Notes: generated from the letters alone by a model not told the origin. 64,000 nucleotides of DNA from Setophaga petechia (GCA_024362935.1 JANCRA010000001.1:63330930-63394929); one strand, 5' to 3'; positions 12,053 through 24,692 are shown, counted from the stretch's first letter. Translations and numbers: made by a program.

Positions 12053-12748
12053 CTTAAAACATTCCAAAAAATGGGAAGAGGGAGGGGTTTGCAGCAGGGA
12101 AGAGTTCAGGAATGGGGAGGGGGAAGAAGAAAACCCCAAATTACTGCATTTGACAGAATATAAAATTAAAACAACTTGTGTCCTTTCCTGTTCTTCTCCT
12201 CTAGCCAAAGCCCCTTTGATGATCTTCAGTATTCTTGAATTAAGGTCTGATCACAGCATTATTTTCTTTATTTATCATAAATTGTTAACTAATGTAGCTA
12301 TCTATAGATCCAGATTCTCTATTGTGACAGTTGATTTACAGGTCCTAAGATTTCTCTTTGTTGGTTTCTAGGCATCACAAAACACTTTCATATCCTAGAA
12401 CAAGTGATTCCAGGTAACAGCAGGTTTAAGAGTACAAGAGGTACAACTGTCAAACCAAGACAGACAAACTAGGCCAAAATGTAGGTCCAGCAAAGTTTGG
12501 ATCTTCTCTGATCTTATTATTTCATTCAATTATTGTAAAAAAATTATATTTATATCAACAAAAGTTTTGAGTTTAACTCAGCAGAAAGGCTATTACTGTT
12601 CTAAAGGGCTAAGAAGTTCTAAGATATTAATAATATGGGGAAAAAAACAGATAAAAACCAGCACTGTGCAACAACCTCTTGGCTTGATGATGTAATTTTT
12701 AATCACACATTATTAAGAACATTACATGCAAAGATTCTGAGCACTAAC

Positions 12749-12934
12749 CTGATGTTTAACAATCTGTCCCAGTGCCAGATTCAAATCCACCTGGCATTTT
12801 CCAAACAGTTTGAGGTAGCTGCTACTTCCAGGCATTGCTTTGGTTTGCAGTCTGTTGGAGAGCTCGAGTTCTATCAAGCCCGTTTCAAACCTCACAGCAC
12901 GCATCGAGGGAGTTGTTGCTGTCACCTGAATTCC
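12749..12934 (-). CDS. BLTP1: BLTP1 exon E50 (~3161-3222)
   Basis: 186 bp, phase 0 at both ends. It encodes GIQVTATTPSMRAVRFETGL, LELSNRLQTKAMPGSSSYL and CQVDLNLALGQIVKHQ. It follows E49 after a 100-bp intron. Confidence 0.95.
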
Positions 12935-13034
12935 CTAATGGATAAGGAAGGTACAAAATTATGAGCATCTGGTTCAGAGACATGATGAGAAAGGAAAACA
13001 GAACCCAACCACTGTTTTGTCATCATAAAATTAC

Positions 13035-13132
13035 CTTAAACTGCAGGCTCAAGGAGTAAAGAAGAATTTTTGGTTTATCTCCATCTGTTGTGCCATCGTG
13101 TTCATTCCAAAGAGGTATTGGCTGCTCCCCTC
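13035..13132 (-). CDS. BLTP1: BLTP1 exon E49 (~3128-3160)
   Basis: 98 bp, ending in frame at GTAATTT. It encodes GEQPIPLWNEHDGTTDGD followed by KPKILLYSLSLQFK. Confidence 0.94.
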
Positions 13133-15081
13133 CTGTACACATTAAAAATGCATAGTCACAGTTCTATCAAAGAAAACATTTTAAAACCAACACATATTAA
13201 AAGGTGACCATGAATTAAGTCTCATTTTAAATAGTGACCAGTTGAAGATTTATAAAAACAAGTGAGGATTGGAGACACCAGTGCAGATTCATCTTCTGAT
13301 ATACAATTAATATCTCTCCACTAAGAATGAAGGAACAGAGACATGTTCTTCCCTCCTGGGAAATTTTCTATAGGAAGTCTCAAAGCCTGAAAGGAGTAAC
13401 ACCTGCTTTTCAAAAAGGATGGGTTTTGTCCCCTGCACCAATGTGTCTCCTACTTATCAGACAGTAAAAGTAGAACACTTGACCAAATACTATGCACATC
13501 CCATGAAAATGAGGAATTGAAATTATATCAGTATTTTATCATGAGAGGAGGAAAGAGTATTCTGCAATTATTTTATTTTTGGGTTTACTTCCTTATCCTG
13601 GCATATTCATTCCAAGTTATGTACCCTTGAAGAAGCAATCCTGGTTTTAATTCTCCTTGATATTTATCTACAAACTTAGTTTATGGAAGGGCTTGCTGCT
13701 GGAAAAGGCTAAGCCATTATTTCTCTCCAAATATGCCAATTGATTCAATTACAGTTATTTGGTGGTAAGGACAAGCAGTTGAATCACAGATTCAAAAAAA
13801 ACCCCAAACAACAATAAATTTTTATCACTCCATTTTGTATCTGGATCATTTTCTTTTAATCAACACTGCCTTCAGTTTACAGATGCCATTATTATGGACT
13901 GCTCTGTTCATTAACTAGCTCTCAATCTGTGCAACTTCACCTTCAGTAATTGCTACTTATACAGTTTTTACATAAGGATAATAGGCAAACAATACTTTAG
14001 TGCAACACAAACAGTAATTAGAAAAAATACTGCAGCACATCACACTAATTGTTATTTTCAAGCCATTAAAAAAATTACTTTGCTCCAAACCAGAGGGACC
14101 AAGCCAATTTCTTTCCCCATTGTTCTGCACTGAGCATCCAGAGCCACAGATTGCTGACCTGACCACATCCCTGCTGAATTACCCCAATATGGAAGGCAAC
14201 AGTCACATTTCAAAAACCATCAGGCTGCTATGTGCAATACAAATTTACAGTCTGGAAAAGCAGAGAACCAGGACTGGTAATAAATTCCTCACATAAAAAT
14301 ACAGGGCAGATCAAAAGGCAGGGTCTATGAAACGCTGTAAAAGCTAACACAGGTTTCCTGGTTCAGCACTGTATGCTCCTCCACAAAAAAAAAGTTCTGA
14401 TAGAATAATGACAGCTGTCAGAAGATTTATTCTTTCCCCAAGCATTTTCTTACTACCCAATACTAATATATTTTGGCTGGAACAAGTATCAGGGTGTTTT
14501 TTGTTAGCCTTCAGGGAATTTGGCATTTTCCATTTTCTCCACTGCATTTTCTAACTGCCTCAAGGGCATGTCCTGTGGACCTGCACCATTCTTTCATTGC
14601 ATGTATATACCCAAATATATATACACACACACAGAGGGACATGAAAGGAGGCAGATGTACACACAACACTCTTTTTACTTAGCTACCACTTTTTATTCTT
14701 TCCTCACAATGTTTCCAGCTATTGATGAACCTTACTAAACTAAAAATTAGCCTTTTAGGACAACTCAAAAAAATGTTCATATCAAACAAAGTGACTACAG
14801 AAAGTAACCCAGCCAAGGTCACACCATGGAGAGACACAGAGGCTGATGTCCAGAATGCCAAACAATAGAAGTCCTGTTTATGATAGACCTAGAATAATTT
14901 CCAGAGCCTCTGTTATCATTTCAAAGTCCAGCTCTGCTTCCTGCTGCTGCTTGCAGTGCTAGAGGTGAAATGAGGGTGTCTGTGAAATTAATGAGCTGAT
15001 CCTGACTGAGAGTTACATCATGTTGCCATCAAACAAAGTTTGAGGATCTTATTTAAAGCAGCTTTTAAGTGTTCCACTTAC
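13133..15081 (-). other. BLTP1: BLTP1 intron E48/E49 (1,949 bp)
   Basis: AT-rich; apart from the small TA/CA microsatellite near 14608 I recognise nothing in it. Confidence 0.8.
14608..14632. repeat. TA/CA microsatellite
   Basis: A short run of TATATA then CACACACACA in the E48/E49 intron. Confidence 0.7.
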
Positions 15082-15187
15082 CTGAAACCTTCTGTATGAC
15101 CTCATTTACTTCCTTCATGAACACTTTTTGCACAAATACTAAATGGTTTAAAAGGTCAGTCGTGAGATTATGTTCAAAGGAGCCAAC
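15082..15187 (-). CDS. BLTP1: BLTP1 exon E48 (~3093-3127)
   Basis: 106 bp. It encodes VGSFEHNLTTDLLNHLVFVQ and KVFMKEVNEVIQKVS, probably partly helical. The donor is GTAAGT. Confidence 0.94.
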
Positions 15188-15692
15188 CTGTAGAAATAGA
15201 ACATTTGAGAACAAATCTTAGTTTTAAAAACAGTTGATTTTTAGGTTGCGTTTTTTTTTAGCTGCAAACATCAGACTTCTCAATTACAAACATGCCAGGC
15301 GATTTTTCTGACTAAAAAATTAGTTAGTAGGAATGCCCTGCTTTTCCCCAGCAGGTGTTTCTTTTAGGCAGCATCCCTTTTCTCTCTGGAAAAATTAACT
15401 ATGGAAATTGGCACACAAGTAGAACTTATGAATAGAACATTCTGTGTCGAACAGAACATTTTATATCATTAAGGTCCTATGTCATGTCACTATTCCACTT
15501 ATGGAGCTGTCTAATCACAAAAAAAAAAAATCAGCTATAAAAATAAAAAAACTTTCTAGTTTTTCACTATTTGGATCCAACCTGTAAACCTGAGAGCTCT
15601 GGAGGAGGCAGATTGTTAAAGAAATGTGAAGATGCACAGACAGAATTGTAAGAGAAGGGAAATAAGTTAGCAAAGATGCCTTCAAGCCCTAC

Positions 15693-15937
15693 CTCAGCCA
15701 CGCAGCGCAGGTAGTTGCCCTGCAGGTAGTAGCCCTGCTTGGCAGGGAGCTCATCAATGCTCCAGATCTGGTCAGAGTAAGTGTCATGCTCCTCCATGAC
15801 ATATTTCCCTGACATGGTGACAGGAGGCAGGTTGAGACTGGCCGAAGGAGGAATGGTTGACATGTCAGTGGCAGAAACTTTTGAAGTGAAGCGCAGTCTG
15901 TGGTTTGGGAGCTCAAAATTAAATCTGGTTTGGGCAC
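15693..15937 (-). CDS. BLTP1: BLTP1 exon E47 (~3011-3092)
   Basis: 245 bp, ending in frame at GTAGGG. It encodes AQTRFNFELPNHRLRFTSKV, SASLNLPPVTMSGKYVMEEH and QGYYLQGNYLRCVAE, all highly conserved. Confidence 0.95.
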
Positions 15938-16503
15938 CTGAAAAATGAAGGCGAGGAAAGAAAAGGTATGAACTGGCAAAAGAATCTCTTATTTATCCTT
16001 GAATTTAAGAACAGTTTTGGAACAATAGAAAAAAATTTAAATGGTTAAAACGTTACTGGAGTTCACACAGCCAAAGAACTATAAATACCTATCCACATGA
16101 TTCTGGGTTGTCTTAATTTTTAAAGAAAAGAAGATTCCACAGTAATAAGACTAAGGGGGAAGTCATACAAACCACCTTGTGAATACCAAGGCCTTACAAG
16201 ACTAGTCTAAACTAGCATTACAAATTAAAATTTAAGTAATCAAGGATCATAACCTGATTTTGGCAGTTAAAGGGAAGCTTCCCGGGAGGATGCTATATAT
16301 GAACATGTACATGTCTTCATGTGCTCTTGCATTCTGCCTCTGGGAACTGTGTAACAACCACAGTGAAAACTCTCTACAGGGGCCCACCTGGCTGAAGCCC
16401 ATGTTAAAAAAAACAAAGCTGATGACAACAGATTCAAAGCTCTAGTTATAACTCAACAAACATCAAGTGCTCGTGGATGCTTCAAGGAAGGCCAAACTGT
16501 CAC

Positions 16504-16742
16504 CTGTCATTCCATGACTCCTCATCCTTCCCATCTTGTATTCTGCCTTCAGGGAGGGCAGGAGCGCTGCTCCGATAGCAATCCCATCTATCATGGCACT
16601 GAACTTCAGCACTATGGGCTTCTTCTCCAAGCCTTCTGGCAGCTGTGGGAACTCATTTGTTTCAACTGGTGTCTGATTGATGCTCGTCGGAGTCTTCTCA
16701 GAGGGCAGAGGAGTGGCCACATCCTCTTTGGCTGGCTGGGGC
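16504..16742 (-). CDS. BLTP1: BLTP1 exon E46 (~2931-3010)
   Basis: 239 bp. It encodes PQPAKEDVATPLPSEKTPT, NEFPQLPEGLEKKPIVLKFS and LLPSLKAEYKMGRMRSHGMT. The acceptor CCACAG is 44 bp downstream of the LTR target-site duplication, so the branch point is either squeezed into that short leftover or supplied by the LTR. Confidence 0.95.
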
Positions 16743-16792
16743 CTGTGGACCAAGACAAAGAGCAGGAAACCCTTGCTGTTAACCTGCCCAGG

Positions 16793-17422
16793 TGTGGGAG
16801 TCAGAATACCGCTCCTAACGTCCAGAATCACTGAGAAAACCCACGGGGGGCTTGGAGGTCCTGGAATGTGGCCAGGCATTCTTGGTGGCTGGACTTTGAC
16901 CCTTCAGAGGGTGTGTATGAGGACATGAGAATGACCAGAGTTTAAGTGGTGGAGGGATCATGCATTCTCAAGGTGAAATATGTATTTTGGGATTATGGTA
17001 CAGGGGGGTTACATCTTGGTACAGGGGGGTTATGGAGACAAGATGGAGGAATCGGGGCGTGTCTCATGCTTCTTCTTTCTTCTTCTTGTCTTCCATCTTC
17101 TGTGGTGATGTTGGCACTTGGGGATTGGTTTGTGGTGAAGGTGCACTTGTTAATAAGGGTGAAAGGTATTGGGGATAAAAGGTAAATATGATGTACGTAG
17201 TTTTTATTATAAAAGGACATGACCGCCCCATGGGTGGCCAGAGTGACCTTGGCTGCCTTTTGGGTCAGATCCCGACTGGCAGAAAGGAAAACTCTGTGAG
17301 ATAAAAATTAATAAACATTTTGAAGACCGAAGCATTGAAGAGTCCAGACTTGTCCTTTGATCCGCGGGCTGCCCCGAACCATCCTGTGCGTGCCCGAGCA
17401 GAGATAACAGCCGGGTCGGGCA
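16793..17422 (+). mobile_element. Solo LTR, ERVK-like, in a short intron (antisense to BLTP1)
   Basis: 630 bp, starting TGTGGGAGTC and ending GTCGGGCA, bounded by the perfect 6-bp target-site duplication cccagg (16787-16792 and 17423-17428). TATAAAAG is at 17208-17215 and AATAAA at 17310-17315, the order expected of U3, R and U5. The 6-bp duplication and TG...CA ends fit a class II (ERVK-type) solo LTR. It shares blocks with the LTR at 39648-40272, such as the inverted ACAAGATGGAGG / TCCATCTTCTG pair and TGATGTTGGCAC, so the two are related subfamilies. Confidence 0.85.
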
Positions 17423-17477
17423 CCCAGGCCCCTGAGGTGACCAACCCTGGGCAGGGGAGGGGTCTGGGAGCACTCAC

Positions 17478-17684
17478 GCGGTGGAGGGCTGGCGGATGAG
17501 GTCGGAGATCTGCTTGGAGAGCTGGTGGGAGCTGCGCACCATCATGCTGTGCAGCGTGGCCGGGTGCTGCGGGATGTTGATGCTGATGGCGCCCACCTTC
17601 ACCACGGCCGCGTTGTTGGTTTTCAGCCCCCTCTGGGCGCTGTACAGGGCCTGGGATTTGGCAATGCTGCACTTCACCACAGTC
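17478..17684 (-). CDS. BLTP1: BLTP1 exon E45 (~2862-2930)
   Basis: 207 bp. It encodes TVVKCSIAKSQALYSAQRG, GAISINIPQHPATLHSMMV and SSHQLSKQISDLIRQPSTA. The donor GTGAGTG lies 50 bp from the repeat flanking an LTR that fills the following intron. Confidence 0.95.
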
Positions 17685-20480
17685 CTGGCAGCAGAAGGGA
17701 ACAGCAGTCATTTGCATGCCCTTCCAGATGTGGGTTAAACCGAGTTTTTAAGTGTTAGCTGAATTTGGCAGTAATATTGTCAACTACACTCACATCCCTT
17801 TTTCTTTCACTTTACACACAGATGCACTACATGCCACAAACAACTACACTGCACTTAAGAGAACTACATGTCATGCATGCCAAAAAATATCTATTTAAAA
17901 CTCATATCCTTGCATAAACTAAGGTCATTTCAGTGCATACACACCAGGCTGCACATAGACAAACAAATTTGCACACACAGAAATAAAAAAAAGAGCCTTC
18001 CATTTCAACTCCTGTTCAGGAATAATCTTGAATAATCCTTTTAGTAAAAACTCAGATTTGAGTTTTGCATCCAAATAGGTCATTGGAGGAAATACTTAAC
18101 AGTAAATACACAGCATGTGATTCATAAATTTGTGCATTATATTGATGTTTAATTCAAACATATTATTCCAAAATACATTATCTAAACTTGATTTTAATAT
18201 TGAGGAGGATATAGTCCACAATGGTTACCCAAGATAAGAAGATAATTGCACTAAGCCGACAGTTTTTGATGTCATAACAGAATTTTGGCAGAGCAGAATT
18301 CACTAAGCTCCTATTACAAATATATTGGGGTAACACATTAATGTTTCTATGGTCAATTCCTGGAGGGTTACCCAATGGAAGTATATTATGCAGCCAACAG
18401 CCTCAAAGAGAAGGACATGTAGTTGTCAAGATGCAATACATCAGCTAAAACGGCTGAAAAATAGACTATAAAATTGAAAAAAATAAACTATAGACTATGT
18501 AAAATAGACAATATAAAACACAAAAACATTCAATGCAAGTTTCTCAAATACTATATTTCAAGGGGTATAGCTAAAACACTTTTGGTGTCATATTTAAATT
18601 GTTTATAGATAGTTTGGTCTCATGGTGGAAGATTCATTATTCTATGAACTCCACTCTCTAAGTAATGTTTCTCCTTATTTTTATGCTAAAATATCAGCAA
18701 GCCCAAAGCCACCCAAATGTGGAAATACAAACCCAAACACAAAACCACATCACCCTTCTGCTTATAATCAAGAAATACACAGCACTGTAAGGCAACCACT
18801 GGTCTATCAACAGCAAATTAATGGCCTCAAGTTCAAGGAACACTCAGATTTTCACAGCTATGCAAGAGATGCAAGTGACCCTAAAGCAGTTCAGAATTAA
18901 TATTTTAGAGCAGACTGTTAAGGAAAAATGATTTCAAAATATGTGATGAAGGAAGAAACAATTCACAACAATTTTCAGAAAAACATTATACAAATAAACA
19001 TTACTTAAGAAAAAGCCAGAATTGCTTTAATCCACCACTTTAGAAGAAAAATATTATTTTTCTTGATATTTGCTCCTTTCCCACTCTCTTCCTGCTACCA
19101 TTCTGATTCAACTGTTATGAAGCCAATCAAGAACACACTTCCATCTCCATCTGTAAACACAAAATACTACTGCATTCAAACCATTTTAAACATTTCCTTA
19201 ATTAAAAATACATTATACCAGTATGGCTGTTGCAGGAGAAAAAAACCTCAGCAAAATTAACTGTGCTTTTTCTCCATATTTCATGCACCAAATTACTTTC
19301 ATTGCTGCTTGCCTACAAAAAACCTACTTCCATGACAAGAATGTGGAACAACTATCTGGCTATCCATTCATTATTGAAGATCTGCAGTTGGCTTACCTAC
19401 AGTGACATGTCTGTAACACACCTGGTTCTACCTCATTAAAATCATTAATCATTATTTAACTTACATGCCAGTTATGTTTCCAGAAAGAATTCTATATTCT
19501 CACATCAGTACTGTAAAAGATCACTCTCCAGACAAATTAGTGACAAAAAGTATTTGTCCCACTGCAGAGCTGACTACGAGCCAGTACTCAACAGATTTTT
19601 GCAATGTTGTAACAAGTATGTGGGGGGAAAAGCAGGAGGCCCCTGACCCACACAGCAACTACTGCACTGAGTCAGCTGTGCCTAAGTAAAGGGACCCTTC
19701 CCTTAATTCCAGCCATAAGGAATTTACTTTCTAAGAGGCTGTATCATGTTCATGACTCGCCACCAGACCTATCCAACAGGGATTTATCCAATCCTTTTAA
19801 TTATTTCTACCTTTGTTGGCCACATCATATAGCAGCCAATTCAACAACTCAGTGATGCACTGGTTTAATGCTGCTACCAGACAAAAACAAACACCAATCC
19901 CAGTATTTTCCCTACATCACTTGTAGTTTTCAGTCCATCACCTCTCCTTCCAGAGCTATATGGACATTTTAAAGTTAATCCTGCATTACTACAACACTGA
20001 ATAAATAGACACAGATCTTCAGCATGCCTGGGAGTTAAATCAGCACACAGGGAAATAAAGACAAAAAGGAACAGCCCTGCTCATGATGACACCACAACTA
20101 TCACTCCAAGCACAGCAGTTCCAAAGCAAATCTCACCTCTGTGTTCCCTAACATTTATCAACACTACTTCAGCTCATTAAAATAAGTACAGGAGCAGATC
20201 TAAAGAACTTAAGGGCCACTAAAACCATTCCAACATTACAGTAGTGAGTGCAGTGCATCAAACAGTCCATCAAACTGTATTGCTAACATTGACAAGGACT
20301 TGTTGTAGGCAGATATTTAGCAGGTTTCATTAAAAAAGCTTATCTAGGTAATACTAGATGATGAACCAAGATGTATTCAAGCATCATCTGCCTCCACAAT
20401 CACACAGAGTAGGAAAGCAGCCATTATCTACACAACACAGAGTTAACTGCAAGACTATTAAACATAATAATATGACATAC
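17685..20480 (-). other. BLTP1: BLTP1 intron E44/E45, the longest here (2,796 bp)
   Basis: AT-rich sequence with scattered short open frames on both strands, none protein-like. No repeat family or RNA gene was recognised. Confidence 0.8.
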
Positions 20481-20531
20481 AGAAACTCTTGTTTGGCTGT
20501 GCTTGTAGGAGATGTAGGAAAATCCTCCAGT
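20481..20531 (-). CDS. BLTP1: BLTP1 exon E44, small exon (~2845-2861)
   Basis: 51 bp, the smallest exon here, encoding LEDFPTSPTSTAKQEF. It is flanked by introns of 962 and 2,796 bp. The acceptor is CTGTAG and the donor GTATGT. The exon has one and two split bases, and its length is a multiple of three, so skipping it would keep the frame. Confidence 0.93.
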
Positions 20532-21493
20532 CTACAGATGAAGATTGAAGAGAAAGCAAGAAAAACAAAAACAAAGCAAATAAAGAATAAACAGTCATGC
20601 AAAATTAGTCAGTTAATTATTTGTAACCCACAATATGACACTTATTTTCAAAATTACCAAGGTGAAGGTTTTAGTTTTGCTCATGTTCATTCTTTGATCG
20701 TGTTATTTTTAAGATTTATTGTTATTTCCCCCCTTTCCTTTGGTACCCTCCCAATATGTTCATGACTGTCAGATTGGAACTTTTGTTTATCCCTCTGAAA
20801 TAAACTTACTGGAAGCAATTTAGCTAAGGAAATTACAAAATTCTGTAGGTTTTAATTTCTATGTAGCATCCTGCAAACCACCCAGGAATTAAAAGGAGAG
20901 AGAAACTCAAGTGACATTGTTTAGCCCCTTTCTACAAGAGTGTTGTTCTAAGACCAGTACACATACTGAGGGTTACCCAGCTAACACCCAAATTGTGTGA
21001 GGGTGATCTGTGCTACAAAGAATTGTGGTTCAGCTCATTCTGCAACTCAAACAGAAAGAGATGCAGCTGGGATCAAATTAAAATAATGCATGGCCTTTTT
21101 GAGTTTGTGAACCTGGCAGAAATAAAAAAGCCAGAACAATGTGGATGTTGAGCGAGTGATTCATGATGCTCATGCACAGGAAGTGGTTCTCCTCCCCTCC
21201 CCTGCCACGTTGTGTCAATTATATAAAGGCTGGAGAAGGGATATTAGAACAATAAAACTAACATGAGAGAACAAAGAATGATGCATCATGAGAGTTGAAA
21301 AATATGTCTATTAAAGAAACACTATGGCACTTAAACAGGAACAATTACCATCAGAAGATTAACAACTCCCTACAAATCTCATATTGTTTGAACCTACAAG
21401 TTTCAAAAAGCAATTAGAAGCACAAGAGAAATAATACAACTCATAACACTTCTATGAATTTAAACAATTTTAAAATGTAGACTTTGTACTTAC

Positions 21494-21587
21494 TGGATAT
21501 TTGGGGTAATTCCCTCCAGCAGGACGATATTGACACCTCCTATGTGAGCAGTGGCACACGTCTCAGTCATCTTTTGGTGTAGCACAT
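21494..21587 (-). CDS. BLTP1: BLTP1 exon E43 (~2814-2844)
   Basis: 94 bp. It encodes VLHQKMTETCATAHIGGVNI followed by VLLEGITPNI, ending two bases into a Gln codon at GTAAGT. Confidence 0.94.
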
Positions 21588-21956
21588 CTTCAGGGAAAAA
21601 AATGTATTTAACAGCATTTCAGTCAGTACAATACTTCAGGTGTGCTTACTGCTTTTACAAACACTGCAGCAGGAAAATAACTGAAAAATTACAACTTCAG
21701 CAGTCACAGTAAGTGATGTCAAATAGAAAATGTGACAAGAGGAAAGCTTTAGAAAATGAGTGACTGTCTTGTAAGAAAATTTCCTCCATGGCACTTTCTG
21801 AACAGCTCGCAGCATCCTTTTATAATCCTTCAGCAGCCTAATAATAATTTTTTAAAAGCACTTGTTGAATATTATTATATTACACACACACATACTGCAC
21901 ACGCACATGTAAAGCTGCCAGGGAATTATTTAGAGAACGCTTTTAGCTGATCCCAC

Positions 21957-22184
21957 CTTTCATCTTCTCTTTCAGGGTGAAGCTGCCGTGGATCCTCTTC
22001 AGCTCAGATTCCATGGTGAGGCCACCAATGTCGGCCTCCAGGTGGGTTCTGTTCACCATCCCTATGCCAAAGACGATGAGGGTGACGTGCTGTGGCTCCG
22101 AGGTCACCAGGCTGCGCTTGCGCCCGTTGTCCTGCTCGTTCTCAAACACCACCCTGCAGGCCGGCTCCGTGGGGCTGCGCACAC
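21957..22184 (-). CDS. BLTP1: BLTP1 exon E42 (~2738-2813)
   Basis: 228 bp. It encodes VRSPTEPACRVVFENEQDNG, RKRSLVTSEPQHVTLIVFG and GMVNRTHLEADIGGLTMESE. After EQDN it runs straight into GRKRSL. The mammalian protein, as I remember it, has about six more residues there (SSLTKTQ in place of G). Confidence 0.94.
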
Positions 22185-23360
22185 CTGCACACACACCAGC
22201 AGCTCCTTAAGGCTCCGTTTGGAATAAATCCTTGCCATGTCCCACTTATATTTCTATTTCAAACTGAGGATCACAGATCTTTCATGTCAAGAAAACTCTT
22301 CAGGAAAATTATCTGTGCCTCGGTCACTCCACCCCAATATCACTGCAACTGAACAAAAACCAAGACACCATAGAGACAGTAACGAGCAATGTGGTTTCAT
22401 TATTATTCACAGATATGCTCTTATGAACCTTATATAAATATTTGCAATGATCTGATTTTATTGTTATACCAGAAAAATGCCCTGACAGTTTCCAATTGCC
22501 CTGTTTATTTTTTGATCATTGCACAGGCAAAGATTCTTATAATTCATCTTTTTGGATGAACAAGTTTTCCTTTTCAATATTCAGGAGGCTAAAAACAATG
22601 TAAAAAAAATTATACTTTGTGGGGGTGTTGTAATTCTGGATATGATATTCTGTGCATGAAACACTGGTATCTGTTTAATACAAGTTCCCATCTGACACTC
22701 TCAGAAGTTTTTTGTTCTTTAGTTAAAAGAAGTCCAAGGAAAATATGGCAATAGAGCAACTGTACCATTCCCTGCATATTTACAGCAACCTGAGTTCAGC
22801 AACAAAGAGAACGATGCTAAGTCATCTCTCAGACTTCCTCTGCTGTGTTGAAATACATTGGAAATAGTAATAATCACACCAGATCTCAAAGTTGTAGGTG
22901 AAAATAAGGCCCAAACACTTGTAATCTTTGTGGGACTTGACCAAAATCACTATTTCACCTTTCCTTATCTCACAGCAAGGTTCACAGATTTTTTTTTTTT
23001 AACTGTCAGTCCTTCTCAAGGCAGAAATTAGCTCCCTCAGGATGGCTAATGTACATGCTTGCCTATTTTCACAGAATGATAATATACAGCATTTCCATAT
23101 CCCCTTGAACACAAAACAGCACTTCAGGAGGCACAAACTCAATCCACACTACGCAATCAGTGAGAAAAATTAAGCTCTCCTTTTGTACATCATCTTGGTG
23201 AACTAATCAAAAGCTCACCTCTGTCCTCACCACTTGCCCCTCTAATCCAAGTTGGATGGGGGGGCCAACTGACAAAAAACACCTCATGAGCAAGCTTCAG
23301 AAAGCACCATTTACACAAAAACACACACACTTGGTTATTTGGGTTCACTAGCCACTTTAC
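22185..23360 (-). other. BLTP1: BLTP1 intron E41/E42 (1,176 bp)
   Basis: A T-run near 22989 and a short CA run near 23322 are the only simple repeats. No gene seen. Confidence 0.8.
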
Positions 23361-24067
23361 CTGTTGGCCCAAAGGTTTCAGAAGACTTTTCTAAGATGCC
23401 AGTGGGATCAGAAATGAGTGAATAGAAGTTCAGCAGCTTATACATATTTTGCCAGCACTCTGCAGAGGGCTCGCTCTGCTCTGACACAGTAATGGAGTCG
23501 GAGTCATCCATATGGATCGTCACGTGGTCAACCACATCTTTGGAGCCTTTCCTGGACACTTTGGATGTCCTTCGCTCCGACCTCCCCAGGGAATTCTTGT
23601 TGCGAGCCTCCTTCTTGTTGTTGTCATTGTTTGTCCTCTTGTTCTTGGTGTTGTTGACCCGGGTGCCCCCGTTGAGGCTGCCCCGGGAGCTGCGGCTGAA
23701 ATCCGAGGAGCGGAAGTCGCGGTGCTTGCGGGTTTTGAAGGTGGGCGTCGGGGAGGCCGAGCCAGCCGTGTACCTGCTCAGCTTGATGTCCGTCTGCGTG
23801 GCCTTGATGTCGTCGATCATGGTGCTGAACTGGTGGATGAGCCGCACCAGGGCCATGTCCACGTGCTGGCTGATGGACTGGCAGGAGATGGTGAAGTTGC
23901 AGTGGAAGGTGTTGTAGTAGCGCTTGTTCAAGTCGTGGAAGGAAAGGGCGTTGGTGGAGTTGTGAGGGGTGCACATGGATTTCTCCATCACCACGGCGCT
24001 AATGCTGAAAGTCTCCAACATCAAAGCTGGTTTGAATTCCAGAGGAGGGAGATTGACAGCTCCTTGC
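23361..24067 (-). CDS. BLTP1: BLTP1 exon E41, large exon with basic insert (~2502-2737)
   Basis: 707 bp (235 codons). It begins QGAVNLPPLEFKPALML and continues through ISCQSISQHVDMALVRLIHQ and FSTMIDDIKATQTDIKLSRY, a conserved groove with a helical edge. A basic Ser/Asn/Lys/Arg-rich insert follows (NKRTNNDNNKKEARNKNS, RSERRTSKVSRKGSKD), then the acidic IHMDDSDSITVSEQSEPS and NMYKLLNFYSLISDPTGILE. The coding strand is GC-rich, which leaves other frames open by chance. Confidence 0.96.
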
Positions 24068-24692
24068 CTAAGGAAAGGAAACGTACAAGTTACTACTCTG
24101 CTGCTTTTTATGAGAGTGAGAGTCAAATATGCTTTTTACACAGCTTGCATCTAATTTACTGAACACAGTCTTTTATTTCCCTTAGGATATCACCTTTTTA
24201 CCACAGTTCTAAATATGATAAAATGAACTTCTACAGTTTCATACTGTGTGCTACTAACATAGAAATCATCTAGTTCTATGGAACCTAGTTTGGCATGCAG
24301 TCATTCCATTACATCCTAAAGCTTTGCCCAAAATTGTTTTGGGGGAAGATTGAGAATTTTCACAGGAATTCACATCATTATTATTTAAAGGATTAATTAT
24401 CAAAGACCATTTCAGAGCCACTCAAACTCTCCCCCCGCTATTATTCCCACCAGCTCTTCCCTTTCCCCAATCTCCAATTTTCAAAAGCAGCTAAAATTCA
24501 AACAGTTACCATTCCCAAATCATTCTGTAGGAGGATTTTAAAAAATACTTTAACAGGAAGACAGAATGAAAGATTAGAAGAATAAAGGGCTGCTCCTTAT
24601 CCTATGAAAGTGCTTTGGAAATCTGTCACCACATGAAAAGCCAAATTTCTGTTCTTTAGCCAATACACATGTTTCTATATCTCTCATCATAC

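Noticed and set aside
16463..16879. Open frame running from the LTR into E46
   Set aside because: The upstream part is LTR sequence read in reverse; the coding part starts at the CCACAG acceptor (16742).
21213..21232. TATATAAAGG-like sequence as a possible promoter
   Set aside because: It lies alone in an AT-rich intron with no LTR ends, start region or reading frame after it.
23492..24162. Long plus-strand open frames (up to 216 codons) and a minus-strand frame at 23624-23974
   Set aside because: They overlap exon E41, whose GC-rich codons leave other frames open by chance. The real frame is minus 23361-24067, which matches BLTP1.
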